Assembly: GCA_015657535.1 (NCBI GenBank)
Contig: JADHZB010001212.1
Span: forward strand, 1 to 45,258
Length of the DNA: 45,258 nt
Source: Nephromyces sp. MM_2019
Taxonomy: Eukaryota > Apicomplexa > Aconoidasida > Nephromycida
Direction: 5' to 3'
The position numbers were made by a program, and so were the translations under genes. This document shows, piece after piece, positions 35,794-45,258 of the stretch (within the stretch, counting starts at the first letter, position 1; each line of letters starts with the position of its first letter). The notes under the pieces are model-generated. The model searched no databases. It was given only the letters and a program-made list of their open reading frames with translations, and was not told where the DNA came from.

Positions 35794-38677
35794 TTATTTA
35801 TTTTCACCTTCATCGGATTCATCACCCCAAAATGCCATATCAGGTGAGAGTCCTGAAGTATTTAAATCTTCAATAGCCTTTTCATTGCTTTGGGCATTTA
35901 AATTAATTGTATGGCTTTCAGATGAGTTTTGTTCGCCATAATTATTAATATCTATAGCTCTTGATTCAATATTTTCCAGTAGCTCTTCCTCATAAATAAT
36001 GTCTAAATTGTTATAAGGAATTGGTTTCCAATAATGATGGATCCATTTTAAGTACCTGTAATTGCAGAATAATTTCCAAAAATACACTTGATATACTTAA
36101 CATATGCTCACTAAACAAAAAGCTTGCCTGTGTTTCTTCAAATACATAATAAGAGCCAAAACACAAAAAGTAAGTAAAGTACTTGTGATAGCTGTATACA
36201 TCACTAAACATTTTCGTTCCTTCTGTGGTCCATGATTGTTTAATTTGCAGCCTTCAGCATCCGAAAAAAGTTTCTCTTGGGTGGTATTTTTAGAGTTTGA
36301 TGGTATATAATTTTCTGTGTAAGTAATAAAAAGAAATAGAAGAGTAGAACATAATTTTACTACATATCAGTTTTTTACGAGTATTTTGATAATTTATCTA
36401 GAATAATATAAGCTAGAACAATTATAACATTAGTTATCAAAGTTGAAGCATATAAAACTATTACATTATATAACTACCTGATGCTTGGTATTTGTAAATA
36501 TTTTCTTGACAGGATTCTATTTCTATTGCTTGATCACAATTCTTATTGTAAAATAGATTAGCACTAGGCTTTGCATATCTAGTACGCACAGCCAATCCTG
36601 AGCTGTCTAGATGCTTACAGCTTGACCAGTTACTCCATTGTCCCAATTTACATGAATCTATTATACCAATATGAATATTTTATCATTTAACTATAATCTC
36701 TTTCATAATTTTAATCACTAACCACAAGAATCACTATTTCCAATACAAGTTTTGTGCTCCTCTGTTAAGGAGCAAATTACATCATCAGAGTTACTTTTGA
36801 GATATTTTCTAGTTCGATATCTTTGACCAATGCCGCAGTCCACAGAACAAGTACTCCACTCCAACCAATCTGTGTAGTAGCAGCTGGCACTTTTTTCTAA
36901 AAAATTTGACATTGATTTCCATGGTATCATAAGATTTAGTATACATACAATTCTCTAAAATTTAATAACCTATTTGAGAGTAGTCCTCTACTTTTGAGTA
37001 TGAGTATGGTACATTAATTTTGATAGACTGTAGAATTCGATTCCCTGGATGTGTATTTTCTGAATTATGATAATTTCCTACTGATTCAAACAGGCCATTC
37101 TCTGAGAACGTAAAGAATTTATCACCGAATTATTGTTTTGACTTAGACACAAGTTTTTATACTTATACTTCTGTATATTGTAAAATTTTAAACGACTAGA
37201 TTCAAATCGAATTTGAAATCAAGTATGAAAACATTCTTTGAGTTCATGAGTTATTCGAATTGTAAGTTTCATTCATTAAGTTTCTAAAAATCATATAACT
37301 AGCATTTTATCATACGTTTTCTTATATAGCTCATTCATGATAGTCACAACACTAAGTTGATTACATACCTTCGAGCTCTTTAGTAATGCTCTGGGTGCCG
37401 TTAGCCTTTTGTGTGTTTTCAAAACTTGCCAAAGTTTGTGTATTACTTCCTCTTGAAATGTTCTCCAAAAAGTTATACTCGAAATGGTTAATCTTACCTA
37501 TATATACACAACATTTATCACAAAATTAACCATTTTGGAATTTTTTAAGTATTCTTTCAATAACTGTTGTTTTAAGCACCTGAGATGTTACCAATAGACT
37601 TTTCGAAGCAGTTTAAATTGCTAGAAATAGTCACACAATTAATATTTTTTTGGATTAAGGAACAATTTTTATCACAGAAAATTCCAAAAGAAAAAAATTT
37701 GCATTTTTCATCTGAATCACAAACTTTTTGACACAGATCCCAATTCTTGACTTTGTAAAATTTTTCACCTGTGAAGTGTTCAATAAAGTGACATTTATGG
37801 CTTTTTTAATAAATTTTCATATCTAGAATTTTAAAATTCACTTTATAGAAGAATTTGAATCAGCTTATAGTAGCACATTTAGTACCTAGTTCGAGTTGGG
37901 CACAATTATTCCCATTAAAAGTAATATCAGGGTATGTTGAATGCGCAGTTGTGGAGTTACAATCCCCAAAATCTACTAATGTTGGTTCGGAAAGCTGGTC
38001 ATAACCCACTATACCATGCCTTATTTCCCTGAAACGCTTTTTAGAAACAATCGAATTGTCAAAAGTTTCACACTCTAGCCACTCATGCCATTCAGTCAAT
38101 TCATATAAGGTAGAGCATTGCATACCGCTTAATGTAATTGGAGCTTTGGCATATACATAAGCTATAGAATTCTCTGGAGATTTAACATTGTAAGATTTTA
38201 AACCTAAAAGACTATTTAAATTATTCTCTGTGTTTATATCAACTGGGCTATTCAATAGAATACATTCACTGTGTTTCGAAAAAAAGAGAAAATCCGTGCA
38301 GTTTTCTAGCTCAGCCTCACTATTTTTATCCTTGTTGTTGTAGTTTTCATAAAGTTTATTGCACTCAATTGCGCATTGATAAAAATTATCTGTGGCAAAT
38401 CTTACTGAAGGATAACCTTCAAGCCTTAAGTCCAACTTTACACTCGAGTAGTAGTAGACCTTTGGACAATCTGAAATTAGTATGATTTACATTCAATGTT
38501 TCATATTTCACTATTCTCATTTAAAAATTACTTACTATTAGGTTGACTTTTTCCGGCATCGTTATTGAGTATAAATTCACTCCCATGGATATACTTAATT
38601 ATTATTTTGGTTAAAAATAAAGTGCTTAACAAGAGTAGTTGATGTCTAAGTTGATAAGCTCTTCCAAGGGCATACAT
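35794..38677 (-). CDS. TRAP/microneme-like adhesin: apple-like and TSP1 domains, one TM helix, acidic Trp tail
   Basis: Ten exons: 38677-38536, 38470-37886, 37863-37842, 37800-37580, 37497-37369, 37101-36970, 36896-36723, 36657-36478, 36314-36128 and 36055-35794; 677 aa. Order of parts: signal peptide (about 10-27); apple/PAN-like domain (about 48-120, YQCAIECNKLY); a divergent TSP1-like segment with WHEWLEC (about 155-240); a second apple-like domain (about 250-320); a linker; TSP1 with WLEWSTCSVDCGIGQRYRTR (about 413-468); TSP1-like WSNWSSC (about 469-525); TM helix (about 565-587); tail of about 90 residues ending FWGDESDEGENK. Such proteins are stored in micronemes and link host or substrate ligands to the actin motor during gliding and invasion. 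No integrin-like A domain is present. Two oddities are a 22-nt intron next to a 22-nt exon, required to bypass a stop, and a GC-AG last intron. The short-intron step is the least certain. Confidence 0.85.
36056..36127 (-). other. GC-AG intron in the adhesin gene
   Basis: The last intron starts GCAAGC and ends ATTACAG. Only this non-canonical donor keeps frame: the exon ends in phase 2 after CAC-AG and joins to G-TAC-TTA, placing a basic stretch after the membrane helix. The nearby GTGAGC donor would give an early stop after joining. Confidence 0.7.
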
Positions 38678-39447
38678 TTTTGAAAAAAGAATTTTTTATA
38701 ATCTCCCAGACACTGCCAAAAAATACTATGATATTTTATTAAAGTTTTTATTCGTCCTCAGAAATAATGAAATCATTATTAATGCAATGTAGTGGCATTT
38801 ACAATCCACAAAGACCCTAAGGTTGAGATTCCCTACAAGACTTGATTAATTGAATTAGCTAATGTTTGCTTAGATAGTAATAGGACCATCACTTTTAATT
38901 TAGGTCAGCTCCACCCATGTTAACTTATTAATATCAAGAGGCATTTGCTAGTGAAATTATAAATTTTACTCAATTTTTAAGTGATGAAATGGGAGCTTTA
39001 TTGATTATCTTAATAATTCATACCTTCAACATGTAATAAACCTTCATGGAGCTTAGATGTTTATACCTTAGCATTTGAATTTATTCAATGTATTTTATCA
39101 AGTTTCTGATAGACAGTTATATAAGTTATTTGTCAGAGATGTAGAGTAGTTCTGTATTGCATAAACTTTTGATAATTAAGAAAATAATCCTTATTCCCTT
39201 ACGCTTTATGAATCAAAAAGTATATAATATTGCAAAATAGTTAAAGGTTAGGGATTACAAATTAAGTTCAAGTGCCTAAAAAGTCTCTCTGAAAAGAGGT
39301 GCCTATAATCTATTCTCAGCGTATAATTATCGATTATGTATAAATTAGATACATATATAATAAATTTTTTCATCTAAATTTTACTCATTGAGAATTTCAA
39401 ATAAGGAAAGTCGACTACTGTCTAACTAAGGTTATGTTTCAATTATC

Positions 39448-39483
39448 TCGGTAGTCAGTTGGTAGATTATGAACTTGTAGAAA
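39448..39483 (+). pseudogene. Possible 5'-half relic of tRNA-Tyr
   Basis: The sequence matches the first half of the tRNA-Tyr at 23399: CAGTTGGTAGA is identical, and TTGTAGA stands at nearly the same distance as the anticodon region, with a one-base deletion in box A. No T arm or box B follows. It may be a degraded copy or a chance match. Confidence 0.3.
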
Positions 39484-41036
39484 AAAATTTCTATAATGAC
39501 TTATAAGCAAAATTAGACCTTTTAAAAAATCTTACTAGAATACATTAGCTATCTAATTTCATTAATTCAGATTGTTAGTTTTACATATTTTACTTTTACT
39601 AAGTATTTCTAAATAAATGTTCACAATTCGTTAGATATTATTATGATATTCTGATAAAGTAGAGATAACCATATATGTTAAATTCCTTTTTTAGGTTTTA
39701 TTATATACTCGTAAATGTAAATAATTAAGACGCTTTCAAGCTACTTCTTGTACTCTCCGTTGTATTTCAATAAGCTTTCTGAATCAAATATGTACACAAT
39801 CATTATTCTCACTCATCAAATCAGTAGACAAATAATGTTTATCACATAAAAATTTTATTTGGATTATTTTCAACTAGCTTTTGTGTGCTTACTCTTCGAA
39901 AATTATATAAGTCTGAGGAATTCTCTTCCTAGTCATTTAGGATGATCTGTATTGTTAAGACTCTTGTTGATAGATAAATTTCCAGTGGGATATCTACGAA
40001 ATTCGGTTATTAAACCGAATGATTATATATCTATAAATTTTCTACATATGTTTTTTCAATATCTTGTATTACTTTAAGCTTTACCAACTCCAGTCCAAAG
40101 CTTCTCAGTGTGTCAAAATAAGGTTTTAAAGCATGAACATTTTATAAGCACTTAAATAACACTTATACAAATTTTTATTAAAGATCCAAATGTTGGCAAC
40201 TCCAACCAAATATCCATTGCTATATGATTAATTAATGATTTTAATTCCCTCTATGCTAATTTATTCCCTTTTGCTATACTTTAGAACTTCATTTAGAGGC
40301 TTTATTATTTGTTATTTTTGCGTTCATCCATTTTATAATCTAAGGAAGTTAGTTGGCTTGGAAAGGATAGTTGAAATAGTTTATAAAATGGATTTTTTAT
40401 GGTCCTTACAATAATATTTTAGGGACCCTATTAATTTTTCTAAATATAATTTGTACTCCAACTAAAGTTTTCGATTAGCATTTTTCTTTTCCACGTGTTT
40501 AAACATGGCATCGAATCTCATATACACAATTTCTTATCCATGAAAACTTTTAGCTATTTAATCCATATGTTGATTAAGTAGATGCGAATACTTACATCTT
40601 AAGCTATATTTTCGTTTTTGAGTCAATTTAGATAGCAAGCAAAAGTGTAGGATTAGCATTATAGTTAGACTTGTGTTATACATGCACAAATCAAGTAAAT
40701 TTAAATATATTTAAAACTAAATAAAACTAAAAAAATTTTGTTTTCAATTATGTAATTATTGTTAGATAATCATGATTATTGTATTTGCGAGAAATTTTTT
40801 TTTATTATAACAACTAAATCAAAGGTGTTGAACTTGACTCTGTATTCCTAACATCATTCCTAGCTATGATCTCGTGTTATATAGCTGTCTTTATATATAT
40901 ATTGACATTTGTGTGCAAGTAAAAATACAAGCAGCTATATAGCTTAACGTTAGTCATATATATATATAAAATAAATATGTGTCTATATGTAAGCTAGGCC
41001 AGTTAATAGCATGAGCATGTATATATCTATATATGT

Positions 41037-41094
41037 ATATAATATACCTTGGGTATAAATAACCTCGGTAATTCTAGTGACAGGTATATTATAT
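41037..41094. repeat. 13-bp perfect inverted repeat, 32-nt spacer
   Basis: ATAATATACCT with two more 5' bases (41037-41049) is the exact reverse complement of AGGTATATTATAT (41082-41094). It may form a long hairpin; its function is not evident in this AT-rich spacer. Confidence 0.55.
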
Positions 41095-41553
41095 TAACAT
41101 ATATATGTAAAAATGTGAGTTAACCTTGTGCAAAATCTTATATATATTGTAGACTACCCATTATATGTATAGTATACAATATAATAACTTCTAAGCTTTA
41201 CATAAGTGAGCATTATCAGTATAGGAATTTGTAAATTCAATACCTACAATCGAACATCTTCACCAACCTTAAATCATTTTATTTATATTCAATCACTATA
41301 CTTATACATGGCACTACTTTAGAGTTTATTAGTACATAAAGACTCCCTATTACACAATAACTCTCACTGATAGGGGCTTCTACTCTAAAATTAAAAAACC
41401 TTCACAACTAGGCTAACACATCTCACGCATTCATACTCTCTTAAACTTAACGTACATACAATCTTCCTAACACTAAAACTCCATCTCAATTATACACCTC
41501 TCTACATGAATAGATTCGGCCTCAAGCATCTATAGCACAACTCTCTTATCCAC

Positions 41554-41618
41554 ATACTATAAAACCACTTATATATCCGTATACTATAAAACCTCAGACA
41601 TCTGCATACTATAATACC
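41554..41618. repeat. Degenerate direct repeat upstream of the SPF27 gene
   Basis: ATACTATAAAACC occurs at about 41554 and 41581 and a variant (ATACTATAATACC) at about 41606, spaced 27 and 25 nt apart. It lies 55-120 bp upstream of the start codon, so it may sit in the promoter or 5' UTR. Confidence 0.5.
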
Positions 41619-41671
41619 TCACATATCTAATCATTAACCGGCTTTAAACATACATCCAAAATTTATACAGA

Positions 41672-43067
41672 ATGATGAATGGTACAACTCCACTTGCTTT
41701 ACCCTCTTCTTCAACCAATGAGCAGCCTTTATATTTGACTATAGAAAATAGTGAATTGATCGATGCCCTTCCATACTTGGACCCACTCAGCACAGAGTAT
41801 GACGCCGAGGTCAAACACCTTGTTGATGAAGAAATGAAACAAATTTATGTTGAAAATGACAACAAGATTCCCGATTACCTAGAAAAGGTTTTGCCACCAC
41901 TAGCTCTACCTCATCTAACTAACCCTAACTCACTCGCATCAATTGAACTTTCACGAATAGAACAACAGAAACCTATGGAGAGGCTTGATATGAGCCATTA
42001 TACATCCAAGATTGAACAACCGACTGGTCAGCAACTAGGGCAAGTTGAAGAATGGGAGAATCGAAACAAAACTTCTTTCGGATTACTCGAACACTCTCAT
42101 ACTTCCTTACTAAACCTAGAACTCATGATAAGATATGCACAAGCTTCTTGGCAACCTCTTATCACACAGTGCAGCAAGATTAATTCTAAGTAAGTATACC
42201 AAATGTGTATTATGGTCTCATGGGATGGATCTATATTGTATTATATATATATATATATAATTTTGAAAACACTGTGACAAGTGGGAAGCATAATTTTTGT
42301 GATAGATTTACATGCACAAACTCGTAACCATCGATTTTAGCAAAGTACATGAACAGCTTATCCTATAGATTTGACAAAGAAAAAACACCTAAATACACAC
42401 ATATATTCATCACATATTTTCTTAGCTTATCAGAGCAAGTTACAGATATCAAAAAAAAAATTGAAGAAGTGAATAAGAAAAGGAAATTAGAACAAATTGA
42501 ATATGGGAATGAATTGAGGCAATTGAATATGGAGAATGAAGATTTACTCAAGAGGTTAAAATCATTATTTACACATTTATATATACATCTCTAACTATAT
42601 ATATATATATATATTTATTTATATATCTAACTAAATATATGTTTAATAAACTCTTTTTTTTTTTAAAAACATCCTACCATTGCAACTTATACTATTACCT
42701 CTTGATTATCAAATTGTTTTTACACACCCACCTTAATAATTATCCCTTCAAACATTTAAACAGAAATGAGAACATATTACCTTCACTAGCATCTTTAGAG
42801 TCAGAAGTTAATTTTCTAAAGAGGATGTGTGGAGATAGGTATGCTTATAATATATAACACTATAAAAGATACAATATTTAATTATAAGACATCTGACTAT
42901 ACAATATATAATTATAAGACATCTATACAATATTTAAATCTATAATATTTAATTATTTTTTTTATTGTTATTTTTATGCGCAACACACATTTGTTTGTTT
43001 TTATATATTTAGTGGAATATTACCAAACGATTTTATGGATGAAGATGATTTTTCATTTCAAGACTAA
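41672..43067 (+). CDS. SPF27/BCAS2 homologue, spliceosome NineTeen complex subunit
   Basis: Four exons: 41672-42189, 42426-42554, 42764-42838 and 43013-43067, phase-consistent, 258 aa. Family features in order: the LIDALPYLDP start block (human VDALPYFD), an acidic helix AEVKHLVDEEMK, the central segment IELSRIEQQKPMERLDMSHY, then VEEWENRN...LLEHSHTSLLNLELM matching ITAWQ...LEHQ...NLELM, and a C-terminal coiled coil across the small exons (VTDIKKKIEEVNKKRKLEQ, LASLESEVNFLK). The protein ends with an acidic tail DEDDFSFQD. SPF27 binds Prp19 and Cdc5 in the nucleus and supports spliceosome activation. The N-terminus is about 25-30 residues longer than in animals. The adjacent ATG ATG pair leaves the exact first codon open. 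Confidence 0.93.
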
Positions 43068-44216
43068 TCTTAATTTTTATTGATCTTAACATCTACCTAT
43101 TTTATTTAATTTCTACTATTTAAGAGATTGTATACAATATTTTCTAAATTCTACAAAAAGAAAACCACACATATATATCTACACATACGCACACATTCAA
43201 TTGTTTAATTTGATACAATTTTCCTTACACAATACAATCATTCATAAATTGAAATTTCTGTGGGTTTAAAAAAAACAAAAGAAAATTTATATTTCAAGAT
43301 ACACACACTTAGATACACACTCATAAAACAATTAAATAAATATAAAAAGATATCTAACTAAATAAATACATAAATAAAATAAATAATTAAAAAGGGACAT
43401 ATATAAATACATACTTACAAATACACACATATATATATATATATAATTCTCCTTCTTCACATATCATACCCTCAATTTCGTATAATCGAATAAATAAAAA
43501 TAAAGATTTACAATTTCAAATTTATTTATTTATTAAATTTTATGTTTTCTATTATAATTTAAGGAAAATTTGGTTATTAATTACAAATTAATTAAACTGA
43601 TTATCTCCCATAGGTATATACCCTTAAACTATAACTTAGCTTTATATATACACATTGTATTATATTTCTATTATTTTATACATACACATAAATCTAACCA
43701 ATTTATCTTCCCGTTTATACCTATTAAATCACAAACCCTGAAATCATACACACATGCACTTTATATCACAACCTTCCCTACCTTTCCACACATACATCAC
43801 AAATTAAATCACACACAAGTAAAATCATACAAAGTAAAATCACATACACAAACAAAATCACATACACAAATTAAATCATACACACAAATTAAATCACATA
43901 CACAAACAAAATCACATACACAAATTAAATCACATACACAAATTAAATCACATACACAAATTAAATCATACACACAAATTAAATCACATACACAAACAAA
44001 ATCACATACACAAACAAAATCACATACACAAACAAAATCACATACACAAATTAAATCACATACACAAACAAAATCACATACACAAATTAAATCATACACA
44101 CAAATTAAATCACATACACAAACAAAATCACATACACAAACAAAATCACATACACAAATTATATCACACACATACACACATCACAATTTACACACATCAC
44201 AATTTACACACACACA
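43068..44216. other. Intergenic region between convergent genes
   Basis: About 1.1 kb between the SPF27 stop and the nucleoporin stop, which converge. The left half is AT microsatellite DNA; the right part is the 18-bp minisatellite described separately. A long plus-strand open frame across it is a product of the repeat. Confidence 0.6.
43820..44165. repeat. 18-bp minisatellite, about 18 copies
   Basis: The unit AAATCACATACACAAAYW recurs about 18 times in strict 18-nt register (variants end CAAAC-A or CAAATT, and three copies read AAATCATACACACAAATT). Because 18 is a multiple of three and no unit contains a stop in two frames, the array is open on both strands: plus encodes KSHTQT/KSHTQI/KSYTQI hexapeptides, minus encodes CDFVCV/CDLICV hexapeptides. 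It ends about 50 bp before the stop codon of the nucleoporin gene, so it probably lies in that gene's 3' UTR or just beyond. Confidence 0.93.
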
Positions 44217-45258
44217 TTAATCAAGCCGATTAAATCCCCTTGGTTTATTCCATTTTTTGTCAGAATTGTTAGGTTTATTGTCAAGGAAATGTGCAGTTTG
44301 AAATGTATCTGTATTTAACCTTTCCTGTGAATTTTGTTGAGTTTGATTAGCTCCATCATTGTGTGTAAAAATTGAACCAAAACTAAAATTATTTTTATTT
44401 GCTCCTTGAAAGAGTGATGTGTTTGTAAATTGTGAAAAACCTAAGGGTTTATCTGATTGTAAACTTATATTTGAGCTTGTTTGTAATTCAGAATTTTCAA
44501 GACTTCCACCAAAATTTGTTAAATTCTGTTGATATACATATGTACATATATATATATATGTGTATGTGGTTGTGTGTGTGTGTAGGTGGTGTGTGTAGGT
44601 TGTATGTGTATGTGGGTTGTGTGTGTATTGTGTTGTTTATTTTGTGTATGTGTAGTGTATGTATGTGTAGTGTATGTATGTGTAATGTGTGTATGAGTAA
44701 TGTGTGTATGTGTATTTGTAATGTGTGTGTATGTATATTAAAGTTAATTTTTGGATAGCATAAATATTAGAAGTAGGTAATAATAATGTAGAAATATTTG
44801 TATATGAATTTTTTGATAAATGTACTGTGTATATACATTTCATAAACTTTAAACGATATAAATTGAATTATGTAAGATTTATATACACACCTTATCAAAA
44901 TGAAAACTGTGTGTAGCAGCTGTATTTGTTTCATTTTTTGAATTTTGATTGAATGTGGATGGTGAATTAAAATTGAATAATGATTTATTCTCAGAAAAGG
45001 GTGTAGGTGTATTTGGAAAATGTGTAGTTGTATTATTAGAAAAGGGTGTAAGTTTAGGTGTGTCAGAGGTGTGAGTAGGTGTAGATGTGTGTGTAAATGG
45101 ACCGTTTGAAAATGGGCTGTTTGAAAATGGGCTAGATGTGTGTGTATTTGAGGTTGAATTAGGTGTGTGTGTATTTGAAAATGGGCTAGTTGTTTGTGTA
45201 TTTGAAAATGGGCTAGTTGTTTGTGTATTTGAAAATGGGCTAGTTGTTTGTGTATTTG
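44217..45258 (-). CDS. Probable FG-type nucleoporin, C-terminal part (cut by window edge)
   Basis: Two exons are visible: 45258-44891 (5' end outside the window) and 44525-44217, joined in phase 0 across a 365-nt intron. The upstream exon encodes repeats of NTQTTSPFS (9 residues, 27-nt units) that grade into irregular SPFSN, TPFSN and LFNFN spacers rich in Asn, Ser and Thr. The last exon carries NFGGS, LGFSQF, SLFQGA and NFSFGSIF and ends with a basic piece KKWNKPRGFNRLD. Phe-containing repeats separated by polar uncharged spacers fit the FG domain of nuclear pore proteins, which bind transport receptors. Most Phe residues here are PF rather than FG, so a different low-complexity protein is possible. 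The intron contains a TGTATGTG microsatellite. Confidence 0.6.
44540..44740. repeat. TG/TATG microsatellite in the nucleoporin intron
   Basis: Runs of TATATATA, TGTGTG and TGTATGTGTAG repeats fill most of the intron 44526-44890 on the plus strand. They create spurious open frames on both strands. Confidence 0.8.
45115..45258. repeat. 27-bp coding tandem repeat in the nucleoporin exon
   Basis: TTTGAAAATGGGCTAGTTGT plus TTGTGTA recurs with 27-nt spacing at the window end, at least three near-identical units, and decays to partial units toward 45115. On the coding (minus) strand it encodes the nonapeptide NTQTTSPFS. The array continues past the window. Confidence 0.85.

Larger units (their letters stand above)
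38678..41671. other. Intergenic region between divergent genes
   Basis: About 3 kb containing the divergent promoters of the adhesin and SPF27 genes. No supported exon. It holds a tRNA-like fragment at 39448-39483, a 13-bp inverted repeat at 41037-41094 and a short degenerate repeat at about 41554-41618 just upstream of SPF27. Confidence 0.5.

Noticed and set aside
43820..44165. Regular short repeats that could be taken for a CRISPR array
   Set aside because: The 18-bp units are directly abutting with no unique spacers, and the surrounding genes are eukaryotic; it is a minisatellite.
43570..44220. 216-codon plus-strand open frame encoding KSHTQ repeats
   Set aside because: The open frame is created by the stop-free 18-bp repeat; the non-repeat leader is low-complexity and has no splice or family support.

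Overview
The window reads as nuclear DNA of an apicomplexan protist. It is very AT-rich, its protein genes are split by many GT-AG introns, and its tRNA-Tyr carries a short intron. One gene encodes a secreted type I adhesin with apple-like and thrombospondin type 1 (TSP1) domains and an acidic, Trp-containing cytoplasmic tail, a combination typical of the apicomplexan TRAP/microneme family. The apple plus TSP1 combination without an integrin-like A domain recalls Cryptosporidium/gregarine-type adhesins more than the classical TRAP of Plasmodium, but the species cannot be fixed from the sequence alone.

Layout, left to right: 1-3159 non-coding; 3160-5899 (-) an 11-exon coiled-coil protein; 5900-8891 non-coding, partly TG-rich; 8892-12014 (+) a polytopic PqiA-like membrane protein fused to a large extracytoplasmic domain; 14306-17584 (+) a nine-exon protein-kinase-fold protein that has lost its catalytic aspartates; 18357-21262 (+) a 12-exon nucleolar RRM protein (RBM34/Nop12 type); 23399-23481 (+) intron-containing tRNA-Tyr; 24261-25082 (+) a STEEP1/CXorf56-type zinc protein; 25345-26625 (-) an ABHD17-type serine hydrolase; 28566-29852 (-) an unknown secreted type I membrane protein; 31733-33073 (-) and 33659-35045 (-) two unknown proteins, the second largely coiled coil; 35794-38677 (-) the apple/TSP1 adhesin; 41672-43067 (+) a SPF27/BCAS2 spliceosome subunit; 43800-44200 an 18-bp minisatellite; 44217-45258 (-) the C-terminal part of a probable FG-type nucleoporin cut by the window edge.

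Genes are independent eukaryotic units, not operons. Themes are RNA processing (RBM34-like, SPF27, STEEP1-like, tRNA-Tyr), lipid and membrane biology (PqiA-like, ABHD17-like) and surface or secreted proteins (adhesin, 354-aa type I protein). Exon models were built by hand from splice signals and reading-frame phase; every model listed closes in frame from start to stop, or to the window edge for the last gene.

The most interesting points are the PqiA-like transporter with a covalently attached, possibly TULIP-like lipid-binding domain, a double-dead pseudokinase, introns of only 22-25 nt beside introns of several hundred, a GC-AG intron in the adhesin tail, and a minisatellite that is open in frame on both strands next to the nucleoporin stop codon.
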